Positions 35,133-43,725 of a DNA stretch of 64,000 nucleotides are shown piece by piece. The DNA comes from an uncultured Reyranella sp. (GTDB lineage: Bacteria; Pseudomonadota; Alphaproteobacteria; Reyranellales; Reyranellaceae). Positions within the stretch are counted from its first letter, which is position 1, and each line of letters opens with the position of its first letter. A program made the position numbers and the translations under genes. The DNA is taken from assembly GCF_945957355.1 (NCBI RefSeq), contig NZ_CAMFKM010000006.1, positions 1 to 64,000 on the forward strand, in the 5' to 3' direction. Below the pieces are notes generated by a model. That model searched no databases and was not told where the DNA came from. It saw only the letters and a list, made by a program, of their open reading frames with translations.

Positions 35133-37172
35133 TTAAGCCAAATGGTCGCGAACCGCGTATACGAGAAGCATGCCGACAAACCATGCCGCAGCGGCAGCGA
35201 GAACGACAACGAAAATGGATTTAGCCCGATCAGGATAGAGTGATGTCTGAGGCAATGTGGGCTTCACGAAAAGCGCCAAATAAGATTGCTGATTCTGCGC
35301 CATTACATAGGCTTGGCTGCGCAGGCTCATGGCTTCGCCATAATTCTTCTCTGCAAACTGGCGCTCAACATCCAACGACTGAAATCCCCGCAATGCCTCT
35401 GGAGAAATTGCTTTTACCTGAGAAGCGCCGAGCTGGCCCTCCTGCCGGATTTTTGCTTCGAGAGCGGCGATCTGCGAGTTCAGGGATTTCAGGATTGGCG
35501 AATTAGGCGACACGGAGCGAATGGATTCGTGTTGAGCCTGCAAGCCCGCGAGCTGCTTTCGCAAGTCATCGATAATTTGTGCCCCTGCTAAGGCCTCCCT
35601 GTCCGCATCGACCAAACCGCTCTTTTCCCGAAAGGCGAGCAAATCTTTGCGGGCCTCGACCAGTTGCTGCTGCGCACGATTCAGGTTGTCGTTGGCGAGG
35701 CGAACAATGTCCTCCTGAGCTTGGTTATTCAACCGGCGAAACATCTCATCCGAGGTGACCACCAACACCTCCGCCAAGGCCAGGGAATCCTGCGGCGTGA
35801 ACGCCTTCACCGATACCGACACGTTTCCCGAAACGATATCGAAGTGAGCCCACACCATATTTGCCCAGTAGTCCTTCAATTCTTCGGCGCTGACATCACG
35901 CTCCGGCAAGCGCGACCATAGATCGATGCCCGGTTTCGAGAAAATACTGCGCAAGTTCAGGCGTCGCTCGACATCGGCAATTGCCTGCGAACTATTGATG
36001 TAGTCCGTGACCACGAACGCATCCGGTGACATCGCCGTGGTACCTGTCATCGCCGTCGACATCGTCCGCCCCGCGGCCTGCGAAGGGCCGCGAACCGCGA
36101 ACTGGAATGTCGTGACATATTGGTTCGACGCTATAAAACCATAGTACACGATGGCGAGGATCGTCGGGATGACGATCACAATGAGGGCCGACGCGGCCAA
36201 CCAACCACCGAAGCGCGCTCGGCGCGCCCGTTGAGGCATCGGCGGCAAGACAGTGGCACGTAACGTCGAGGGACCCTCGACAGATTTCGCCTCGGCAGGC
36301 AGCTTGCTCCCGGCAACCGTCTGCAGATCCGTGCTCGGTACTGTCTGCAAGGACTGCTGGGGGGCAATTGCAGTGCCTCCCCCCGGCTTGCTGGGCGCGG
36401 TGGCGAGAAGCGTCCCTTCTCGACGATCCGCCTTGATACTCGCTGCGCGATGCCCCTCGGCGGGCTTGCCCTCGAACAGCCGATAGGTTCCTTCACTTCC
36501 GCAGTCGAAACCTCCAGGGCATTCTGTCAACCCGTACTTCGTCAACTCCTCGACAAGGCGTTGCTGCTCTTCTGCAGTTTCCCGCTTCACACAGAAGCGC
36601 TGCATGTCCATAAGGACAAAACGATACCCAGCTAACTCGCGACACAAGCGGATATAGGTATTCGGCTCCTGGGTCGATACGAAATCGGTCAGGATTGCCA
36701 GAGATTCTGATACATCTAGATCAAGCACAGCGTCCGGAAATTCGGCCCCCACCAAGCGGCAATTGTTCTCCATCTGAGGATATTGCGCCGTCAACTCACG
36801 CAGGATCGTCGTCGCCGTGAGGTGCCGGCGCTCATCACGCTCAACGCCAACCGCCGCAAATCCCTCGTATGCCAGCATGAACGGCACGGTGCCGAGACCA
36901 GAGCCGATCTCGTGATACGATTTCAATTCCGGCAGATGCTGCTTCACGAAAGCCAGTATCGCGAGCTCATAGCTTCGGATGGGAAACCCCTTGGAGAGCC
37001 AGAGGCTGTAATGCTCGTAGGCACCGGACCGGTCGACGCCGACCAGCCGGATCCGCTCCTCTAGAACGCGAACAGTTGTCTGGCGAACAGCCTCCGCCGC
37101 ATCCAGCGGGACAGAGGTCTCACCTTGTGGTTGTGCGGGAAGCGGCTCGCCTTGCATTTGGTCGTGCAACAT
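35133..37172 (-). CDS. kpsE: KpsE-like capsule-export protein with an N-terminal methyltransferase-like domain
   Basis: 679 residues. Residues about 25-235 are the recurring methyltransferase-like domain (SYHEIGSGLGTVPFMLAYEG, VGVERDERRH, VLMDMQRFCVKRETAEEQ). A Pro-rich linker follows. From about 320 it is a normal KpsE/BexC/Wzz-type protein: membrane segment LIVIVIPTILAIVYYGFIA, a periplasmic body with long coiled coils (LNRAQQQLVEARKDLLAFREK), and a second membrane segment (SIFVVVLAAAAAWFVGML) near the C-terminus. KpsE links the ABC transporter KpsMT to the outer-membrane channel. Usual family length is near 380, so the N-terminal 300 are extra. Last gene of the minus-strand operon, 4 bases after kpsT. 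Confidence 0.85.
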   Translation of the reverse strand: MLHDQMQGEPLPAQPQGETSVPLDAAEAVRQTTVRVLEERIRLVGVDRSGAYEHYSLWLSKGFPIRSYELAILAFVKQHLPELKSYHEIGSGLGTVPFMLAYEGFAAVGVERDERRHLTATTILRELTAQYPQMENNCRLVGAEFPDAVLDLDVSESLAILTDFVSTQEPNTYIRLCRELAGYRFVLMDMQRFCVKRETAEEQQRLVEELTKYGLTECPGGFDCGSEGTYRLFEGKPAEGHRAASIKADRREGTLLATAPSKPGGGTAIAPQQSLQTVPSTDLQTVAGSKLPAEAKSVEGPSTLRATVLPPMPQRARRARFGGWLAASALIVIVIPTILAIVYYGFIASNQYVTTFQFAVRGPSQAAGRTMSTAMTGTTAMSPDAFVVTDYINSSQAIADVERRLNLRSIFSKPGIDLWSRLPERDVSAEELKDYWANMVWAHFDIVSGNVSVSVKAFTPQDSLALAEVLVVTSDEMFRRLNNQAQEDIVRLANDNLNRAQQQLVEARKDLLAFREKSGLVDADREALAGAQIIDDLRKQLAGLQAQHESIRSVSPNSPILKSLNSQIAALEAKIRQEGQLGASQVKAISPEALRGFQSLDVERQFAEKNYGEAMSLRSQAYVMAQNQQSYLALFVKPTLPQTSLYPDRAKSIFVVVLAAAAAWFVGMLLVYAVRDHLA

Positions 37173-37176
37173 ACGG

Positions 37177-37848
37177 TCAGTTGGTCAACGTCGGTTCGTT
37201 CACGATATCGTTGTAGCGAGCAACCGCGTGCTTGATGTCATCATAGTAGGTCAACTTGCCCTTATGGAGGGTGGCTCCAACGTCACAATAGGTAAGCAAA
37301 GTCTCCGTCTGATGCGAGACGATGATCACGCGACTATTGACAAGCCGCTGCTGAAAGGCCGCCTGGGCACGCGCGGCGAAACGGGCATCGCCCGCGCTCA
37401 ATCCCTCATCAATCAGGTAGACATCGAATTCAAGGGCGATACTCGCACCAAAGCCCAGCCTCGCGCCCATTCCGCTAGAATAGGTTTTGACCGGCTCATC
37501 AAAATACTCCCCGAGGTCGGCGAACGCCTCGACAAAATTGACAACCTCGGCCACGTCAAAGCCGTAGATCCGCGCGAGAAACGCCGCATTTTCCCGCCCC
37601 GTCATGTTGCCCGCGAAGCATCCCGAGTAACCCAATGGGAATGAGATGCTGACGCTGCGGTGGATACGGCCCCGTTCCGGGAACTCCGAGCCGCCTATCA
37701 GCCGCAGCAATGTCGACTTACCCGCTCCATTCAGGCCGAGAATGCCTATGTTTTTTGTGGTATCTAATACCAGATTGACAGAGTCGAGGATTACCCTGCG
37801 TCCAACATGGGTTGGGTAGCTTTTATGAACGTTCTCGAAGACAATCAT
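37177..37848 (-). CDS. kpsT: capsular polysaccharide ABC transporter, ATP-binding protein
   Basis: 223 residues with Walker A GLNGAGKSTLLRLIGG, the ABC signature region YSSGMGARLGFGASIAL and Walker B VYLIDEGLSAGD, then VIIVSHQTETLLTYCD. It matches KpsT/Wzt-short exporters: no C-terminal carbohydrate-binding domain is present. ATG at 37848 is chosen: the chain then begins MIVFENVHKSYPT, as is normal, and overlaps the kpsM stop by 4 bases. The open frame carries on 25 codons upstream without family similarity. It energises export of the polymer from the cytoplasm. Confidence 0.94.
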   Translation of the reverse strand: MIVFENVHKSYPTHVGRRVILDSVNLVLDTTKNIGILGLNGAGKSTLLRLIGGSEFPERGRIHRSVSISFPLGYSGCFAGNMTGRENAAFLARIYGFDVAEVVNFVEAFADLGEYFDEPVKTYSSGMGARLGFGASIALEFDVYLIDEGLSAGDARFAARAQAAFQQRLVNSRVIIVSHQTETLLTYCDVGATLHKGKLTYYDDIKHAVARYNDIVNEPTLTN

Positions 37849-38678
37849 GTCGGTTCCAGCATTTTCCGATGCGCCACGCGCAAAAGTGCCAACCCAACGG
37901 CTACGATCAGAAGGCTGACGCACACGGCATATCCGCGGTCAAGCTCTGGGGGATCGTAGCTACGATAGTAACCGCTCCGCACCCACATAATACAATGCAT
38001 CAACGGATTGTACAAAAGATAGCCGCGAAACGGCGGAGGAACCCCGTCGGGCAGAAACCAGATGCCGGACAATAGAAAGATGGGGCTCAACAGGAAGCCG
38101 AAAATGGTCGACCAGTTGAGTACGAAAATTCGAACAATTGCGTTGATCAAGCCTACGCCAAATCCGAAGCAAATCGTCGTCACAATAGCCGCCGCCAATC
38201 TGATCGGATGACTGGGGATGGCGTCGCCATGACCGGTCATGGCAAGCCAAAGAAATAGTATGAATCCGACGAATAGATATGTCGTGGCTTCCAGAATCGC
38301 TCGAGCGACCATAACATCAAGTGGCTTAATCGGCGGAAGATTCAATAGCGAACGATTCTCCGACACAGCGCCGGCAACATAGCTTGCTAACTTGTAGAAT
38401 AAGAAATAGGTCATCAGCCCGGTGAGCATGAACATCATGAGGCTGCCACCCAGAGGACTATGGCGCTTCATCACATAAGAAAAGAGTAAGCCGAGCACGA
38501 CCATGTGCAAGGTCGGCTCTATGACCGCCCATAGATAGCCGAGGCGGCTTTCGCCGAAGTGCGCGCGGGTCTCGCGCCGGATAAGAGCAGCGATCACGCG
38601 AAGTTGTAACCGAATGCCTTCCCTCCAAACGCCCCAGCTCCAGAGCGAGCGGCGGACATCGACGTGCACGCGATTCAT
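37845..38678 (-). CDS. kpsM: capsular polysaccharide ABC transporter, permease
   Basis: 277 residues with about six membrane segments (LHMVVLGLLFSYVM, MMFMLTGLMTYFLFYKL, YLFVGFILFLWLA, AAAIVTTICFGFGVGL, FGFLLSPIFLLSGIWFL, VSLLIVAVGLALLRV) and the ABC-2 signature RRETRAHFGESRLGYLWAVIEPTLHM near the N-terminus. The start overlaps the stop of the upstream glycosyltransferase by 4 bases, and its own stop overlaps the kpsT ATG. It forms the channel of the inner-membrane exporter. Confidence 0.94.
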   Translation of the reverse strand: MNRVHVDVRRSLWSWGVWREGIRLQLRVIAALIRRETRAHFGESRLGYLWAVIEPTLHMVVLGLLFSYVMKRHSPLGGSLMMFMLTGLMTYFLFYKLASYVAGAVSENRSLLNLPPIKPLDVMVARAILEATTYLFVGFILFLWLAMTGHGDAIPSHPIRLAAAIVTTICFGFGVGLINAIVRIFVLNWSTIFGFLLSPIFLLSGIWFLPDGVPPPFRGYLLYNPLMHCIMWVRSGYYRSYDPPELDRGYAVCVSLLIVAVGLALLRVAHRKMLEPT

Positions 38679-40810
38679 GTCGCCACGGCCCTCACATCAC
38701 CGAAGTCCGCTGCGACGTCGGCTAAGCCCGCTGCAGTGTAAAGATCGAGGGTGTTTGCCAGCATACGAGGAACTGGAAACGCCTGCCGAGCCCATGCTTT
38801 GGCTTCGACCGCCATGCTGCGAAGCCGGGCCGGCTGACCAACCAGCTTCGCAACTTCAGCCGCAATTTCGTCTGGCGTTGCCGCCACGCTCGTCAGTACC
38901 CCTGTCCTTCCGGGAATAAAGGTTTCAGACGCGCCGCCGGCCGCACTAGCAACGACAGGAACACCAGCGAGTTGCGCCTCGATTAGTGCGTTGGGCAAGC
39001 CTTCGTGCTCAGACAACAGCATCATGAGATCCATTTTCTCTAGCCAGTACCCAACATCCGCCGTCCGTCCGACAAATTGGCATCTGTCTGCAATATGGAG
39101 TTTCGCGGCACGTTTAAGTACCCTCCTTCTGAACGGCCCGTCGCCAACAACAATAAACCGGGCGTTGGGAACACGGGCCAAAATCGCGGCAGCCGTATCA
39201 ATCCACAAGACGGGACGTTTGACTTCATCAAGGCGCATGACTGCGCCAATCGTCACTGTGGCGTTTGCAACTCGCGCCTCGAAGGACAAGAACTGCGCTT
39301 GCGAAGCAATACTACCTTCGACAGAAGGTGGCGCAACCCCATTCGGAGAAACCACAACCAGTCGTCGGTCAATCCCAAGCCATTTTGCATAACGTTGCGC
39401 CGCATACTGCGAGTTCACAGAGAGCACGACGCCCGGCGCTTGCAACAAAGATCTATAAATCACATCGTATTCTACAAGATAGCGCTCGCGGCGATCCGGA
39501 GGTGGTGCCGACCTGCCACTCAGTACAATGCGCGGTATCCCCGCGAGCAGCGCAGCAAGACCGGCCGCATAAACAAGCCCATCCTGCCAAATATGAACGA
39601 CCGCAGGCTTCATCTCCTTCAGCCGATCGCTCAGCTTAATAACAGCCTCGGCCGTGGACCATGGCAGAAAGGCGAGAGCGCGCAGCGCGGGGCGTGCCAC
39701 AGAAGTCGTGAGATCACCGCCAAAGTCTGGCCAATCTCTGTACGACTCGACACAAATCCCCGCACGTTGAAGGTCAGCCGCGTAGAATGATCCATCTTCG
39801 CGATCAGTAAGCGACCTCGCAACCACGTGCACTGCGTTCAGCGCCAAGCCATCCGGAAGCGTCCGCTGCTGCAAGCTCATCGCATTCAAGCCAATGGCGG
39901 TAGTAACAAGTTGTCGTTCTGCCCCCCCCGTCCCTAGAGATCCAGTGAGCAGCACTAGCTTACCGGCAGTGGGCAGAGGAGCTGAGTTGGTCCTGCGTCG
40001 GTCGTCTAAAACTCGATTAAAAAGAGCTTCAAGAACTCTGACCGAAGCAGGCGAGCGGTTCAGGGCGACCGCATCGACATGCTCAAAGTCGCCCATTACG
40101 GCATGCAGGCGCCTATCTTCATGAATAAGCGGCGGTCCTAACCAAGCGCCTGCAGCGACGCGGCGGAGCAGGGTTATGACTGACCTATGTATGCCAACTT
40201 CTTCCTCTAGCCACGCCGCGACAAGCAGCCACGCTTCCTTTCGCTTCGAGAACGCACGGGCCACGCGGGCAAAGGCCGCACTACTCTCATCGACTTGTCC
40301 AACGGCATCACACACCTCAGCATAAGCGAGTAGTTGTTCAAGGCGTGCAGGCATGCGCGGGAAGCGAGCGCGCACTATCGTCCGCACAACGGCTTCTCCG
40401 TTTCTCTCTAGCACGAGGTTGACCGCATTACGAAACGCGTCCATCGAATCCGGAAAACGCATGCTGATGCCAAGCCACGCTTCGGGCGCCCGCTCGTCTT
40501 CCGATTCAGTTAGGAGTCGCGCGACGATCTTCTGAAGTTCCTCGCTTCGAGGATACTCGCGAATAAGCGGCAGCAACTGGGCAACGCCGCAATCCCGACG
40601 ATTGGCAGCTCGCGCAGCGTCACGAATTGCATGCGCCTTAGCTCTCACCTCCCGCGATGGATGTCGCCTGTACACCCTGCCAACAGGTGCAAGCGCGAGG
40701 ACCTCATGCAGCGGATCATGCGCTGGATTCAGGCCGACCGACGTCAGAAAATCCAGCCGACACCAATGTCGAGAAGCGAGAAGACTGGACAACGGAAAGA
40801 CCAGTTTCAT
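38675..40810 (-). CDS. family 4 glycosyltransferase with N-terminal helical region
   Basis: 711 residues. The first 290 are helical-repeat-like (SEELQKIVARLLTESEDER, AYAEVCDAVGQVDESSAAFARVARAF) without a clear TPR consensus. The GT4 part starts KLVLLTGSLGTGGAERQLVTTAIGL, almost the same motif as in the protein at 25790-28663, and goes on PAVVHIWQDGLVYAAGLAALLAG, VVVSPNGVAPP, DEVKRPVLWIDTAA and the EX7E motif SEHEGLPNALIEAQLAGVPV. Acts in the cytoplasm on a nucleotide-sugar donor. It lies between the uronate epimerase and kpsM in the capsule operon, overlapping kpsM. Confidence 0.87.
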   Translation of the reverse strand: MKLVFPLSSLLASRHWCRLDFLTSVGLNPAHDPLHEVLALAPVGRVYRRHPSREVRAKAHAIRDAARAANRRDCGVAQLLPLIREYPRSEELQKIVARLLTESEDERAPEAWLGISMRFPDSMDAFRNAVNLVLERNGEAVVRTIVRARFPRMPARLEQLLAYAEVCDAVGQVDESSAAFARVARAFSKRKEAWLLVAAWLEEEVGIHRSVITLLRRVAAGAWLGPPLIHEDRRLHAVMGDFEHVDAVALNRSPASVRVLEALFNRVLDDRRRTNSAPLPTAGKLVLLTGSLGTGGAERQLVTTAIGLNAMSLQQRTLPDGLALNAVHVVARSLTDREDGSFYAADLQRAGICVESYRDWPDFGGDLTTSVARPALRALAFLPWSTAEAVIKLSDRLKEMKPAVVHIWQDGLVYAAGLAALLAGIPRIVLSGRSAPPPDRRERYLVEYDVIYRSLLQAPGVVLSVNSQYAAQRYAKWLGIDRRLVVVSPNGVAPPSVEGSIASQAQFLSFEARVANATVTIGAVMRLDEVKRPVLWIDTAAAILARVPNARFIVVGDGPFRRRVLKRAAKLHIADRCQFVGRTADVGYWLEKMDLMMLLSEHEGLPNALIEAQLAGVPVVASAAGGASETFIPGRTGVLTSVAATPDEIAAEVAKLVGQPARLRSMAVEAKAWARQAFPVPRMLANTLDLYTAAGLADVAADFGDVRAVAT

Positions 40811-40843
40811 CTAGGTCTCTTTCCTCGTACAGACTGAAGTCTG

Positions 40844-41851
40844 TTAGGCCTGATAGTAGGAACGATACCAAGCTACGAATTCTCGAACCCCCTTCGACAT
40901 CGGCGTCGACGGTCGATACCCGATCAACCTCTCGAGAAGTTCAGCAGCTGCCTCGGTGCGGACAACGTCGCCCAGCTGCATATCCATATAATTCCGGCGG
41001 GCTTGCACTCCGAGCGCTCGTTCAATCTCTTCAACAAGATCTAAAAGGCCGACCGGGCGTGCGCTGCCTACGTTGACAACACGATAGGGCGCGACTTTGC
41101 TCCACCCTCCTGAAGCCATCCCTTCTTCGCCTTCACTCTTGTCTGGGACGCAGTCAGCTAGCCGAACAACTGCCTCGATGACGTCGTCTACATAGGTAAA
41201 GTCCCGCTGCATCTGTCCGCGGTTGTAGATGTCGATAGGCTGACCAGCCAAGATATTCTGGACGAACCTGAAAAGCGCCATGTCAGGTCGGCCCCACGGC
41301 CCATAGACACTGAAGAAACGCAAAATTGTTGTGGGAATCCCCCACAGATGTGCGTTGCAGTGAGCGAGAGTCTCGACAGACTTCTTGGTGGCCGCATAGG
41401 TTGTGAGCGGATAATCTGACGAGCTGGTCTCGCGCAGAGGAGAGGAAGTATTCATGCCATAGACGGAGCTCGTCGAGGCGATCAGGAGATGCCGCGGTTT
41501 CACTTCGCGGCACAGCTCCATGATGTTGAAGCTACCGACGATGTTAGCTTGGATATAAGCGCGTGGGTTCTCAAGACTGTAGCGAACCCCGGCCTGCGCC
41601 GCCAAGTGGACAACAACATCTGGCCGAAAAGGTTTGGCTACGTGTACTAGCCCCTCCCAATCCTCAAGCATAAAATAATGCGCCTGGAAAGAAGCGAATC
41701 TTTCGAGTTTGGCGTGCCTATCCTTCTTCAAATTAATGTCGTAATAGGGCGTCATTCCATCAACGCCCGCCACTTCATGGCCTTCCTCAAGAAGGCGCTT
41801 GGCGAGATGGAACCCGATGAAGCCAGCAGTACCAGTTATTAAATAACGCAT
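40844..41851 (-). CDS. UDP-uronic acid 4-epimerase-type NAD-dependent epimerase
   Basis: 335 residues of the extended SDR family. The NAD-binding loop is TGTAGFIGFHLAKRLLEEG. GVDGMTPYYDINLKKDR is typical of UDP-glucuronate 4-epimerases (Cap1J/LspL type). The catalytic pair is in TYAATKKSVE, after ASTSSVYG. NRGQMQRDFTYVDDVIEAVVR is another family motif. It would interconvert UDP-GlcA and UDP-GalA, or their N-acetylamino forms. It follows wbpA in the capsule operon after about 75 bases, which fits conversion of the product of that dehydrogenase. Confidence 0.88.
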   Translation of the reverse strand: MRYLITGTAGFIGFHLAKRLLEEGHEVAGVDGMTPYYDINLKKDRHAKLERFASFQAHYFMLEDWEGLVHVAKPFRPDVVVHLAAQAGVRYSLENPRAYIQANIVGSFNIMELCREVKPRHLLIASTSSVYGMNTSSPLRETSSSDYPLTTYAATKKSVETLAHCNAHLWGIPTTILRFFSVYGPWGRPDMALFRFVQNILAGQPIDIYNRGQMQRDFTYVDDVIEAVVRLADCVPDKSEGEEGMASGGWSKVAPYRVVNVGSARPVGLLDLVEEIERALGVQARRNYMDMQLGDVVRTEAAAELLERLIGYRPSTPMSKGVREFVAWYRSYYQA

Positions 41852-41926
41852 TACTGCAAGCCTCTACCGACGAATCACGCCGCATTCGGTAATGGTTTTA
41901 GACCATTTCGGTGGCACAGGCGCTAG

Positions 41927-43309
41927 TCACGCTTTAACGACATGCCCCGCACTTGCACCAAAACGGGCGCAGACGTTTCGGGTATCGATGACAAGAGGCG
42001 ACCATTCAACCAGCTTTTCATAATCAACAGAGTCGTGATCCGTACAGATTACGACCGCATCAAATGCTGAAAAGGAAGATTCGGTGAAGGAAACCGATCG
42101 CCTGCCAGCGAATTCAGGGTGTTCCCGACTAGAGGGTATTTCTGCCACCATAGGATCATAGTAGGACACTTCCGCCCCCCGCTTTTCGAGCAACTCAATG
42201 ATCTTGAAAGCAGGGCTCTCGCGCGTGTCATCTACGTTCTTCTTGTAGGCAATGCCCGACACCAGAACGCGTGCTCCCTTCGAAGCTCTGCGAAGCCGCT
42301 CGTTGAGGGCCTCGATCGTGCGATCCACAACACGCTGCGGCATGGCCGTATTGATCTCACCTGCCAACTCGATGAAGCGAGTAACCACACCGTACTCGCG
42401 CGCCTTCCACGTGAGATAGAATGGATCAATAGGGATACAATGACCACCAAGGCCGGGGCCAGGGTAGAATGGCATGAATCCGAACGGCTTGCTCTTCGCC
42501 GCCTCGATAACTTCCCAGACGTCGATGCCCATCGCCTCGTATACCGTCTTGAGTTCGTTTGCGAGGGCAATATTTACCGAGCGAAAGATGTTCTCGGTGA
42601 GTTTTACCGCCTCGGCCGTCTCTAGCGACGTCACCGGCACCGTCCGCGCAACCACCTCATCATACAGCGCACAAGCCAGCCGCAGCGCGTCCGGCCCCTC
42701 CCCCCCTACAACTTTTGGGATCGCCGCTGTGGAGTACTGGGCGTTACCCGGGTCTTCCCGCTCCGGCGAGTAGGCGAGAAAGAAGTCGCGCCCCGAGCGC
42801 AGACCATTCCGCTCGAGGATCGGCCGCAACACGTCGCGTGTGGTGCCGGGATAGGTCGTCGATTCAAGAACGACCAGCTGGCCACGCCTGAGGTACGGCG
42901 CAATCGACTCGGTCGTCCGCGTCACGTATGTCAGATCGGGTTCCCGGTGCTTGGTCAGTGGCGTCGGCACACACATAATGATGACGTCGACTTCGCCAAG
43001 GCGCGAGAAGTCGTCGGTCGCCTCAAGACGGCCGACCTGGCGCATCTCGGCAATTTCTTCGCTATCGATATGGCTAATATACGAGGTACCAGCATTGAGC
43101 TGGGCGACCTTGCTGGTGTCGATATCGAAACCCAGCACCGCGAAGCCTTTTCTCGCTACTGTACATGCGAGCGGCAGTCCAACATAGCCGAGCCCCATGA
43201 TCCCGATGGTTGCGCGATGAGCGCGGAGCCGGTCGACTATGGAAGCCACCGCCTCAGGTGCGTTCCCGTGATGTTGGCCGCGCGTTTGAGCTCCTAACTC
43301 GTCGTGCAT
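41927..43309 (-). CDS. wbpA: UDP-N-acetyl-D-glucosamine 6-dehydrogenase
   Basis: About 460 residues. NAD-binding GIMGLGYVGLPLACTVARKG, then CVPTPLTKHREPDLTYV, LESTTYPGTTRDVLRP, SPEREDPGNAQY, and the catalytic-Cys segment PGPGLGGHCIPIDPFYLTWK. The last part (GIAYKKNVDDTRESPAFKIIELLEK, then GASAGHVVKA at the very end) follows WbpA of Pseudomonas much more closely than UDP-glucose dehydrogenases. It oxidises UDP-GlcNAc to UDP-GlcNAcA. ATG at 43309 is preferred over the GTG at 43333: GAGAGG lies 8 bases upstream. Situated between the OPX gene and the epimerase. Confidence 0.9.
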   Translation of the reverse strand: MHDELGAQTRGQHHGNAPEAVASIVDRLRAHRATIGIMGLGYVGLPLACTVARKGFAVLGFDIDTSKVAQLNAGTSYISHIDSEEIAEMRQVGRLEATDDFSRLGEVDVIIMCVPTPLTKHREPDLTYVTRTTESIAPYLRRGQLVVLESTTYPGTTRDVLRPILERNGLRSGRDFFLAYSPEREDPGNAQYSTAAIPKVVGGEGPDALRLACALYDEVVARTVPVTSLETAEAVKLTENIFRSVNIALANELKTVYEAMGIDVWEVIEAAKSKPFGFMPFYPGPGLGGHCIPIDPFYLTWKAREYGVVTRFIELAGEINTAMPQRVVDRTIEALNERLRRASKGARVLVSGIAYKKNVDDTRESPAFKIIELLEKRGAEVSYYDPMVAEIPSSREHPEFAGRRSVSFTESSFSAFDAVVICTDHDSVDYEKLVEWSPLVIDTRNVCARFGASAGHVVKA

Positions 43310-43590
43310 ATCCTGCCCTCTCAGCCCCGGCACAAATCAAAATCTCAAGCATACTCACTGAAGCCGCTTGTACGGGGCTGGAAATTGGCTGTCAAAGCGT
43401 ATTGCCCTTGCAGGTCGCCAACCTTTCCCGCCCGCTCATTTGGCCATGAAGTGGTCTTTTCCATCCACGACGGATGGATCCAATATCTCCACGTTCCTCG
43501 GCTCCCCCTTAAGTGGTCTGTTCCGCTATACGCGCTCCAACAAAAGACGGAGGCGGCCATTTCGGCCGCCCGGTCTGCCGAAGGTGGTTG

Positions 43591-43725
43591 ATGTCACAAT
43601 TGGATGATGATCTCTACGCGACGCTTCTATAGCTTGTGCACACCATCGCCGGCTTCGACATGCATGCCATTCTCGCCGCGCCGATCACCGTGATCACCGA
43701 CGCCAACACGCCTCACCCATCCTAG
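43591..43725 (+). pseudogene. short coding vestige with one in-frame stop
   Basis: On the plus strand ATG at 43591 opens a frame that reads LDDDLYATLL, a TAG at 43630, then LVHTIAGFDMHAILAAPITVITDANTPHPS to a stop at 43723. The composition is protein-like, and replacing the TAG by a sense codon gives a continuous 44-residue chain. No family is recognised. It overlaps the last bases of the OPX gene on the opposite strand. Confidence 0.25.
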
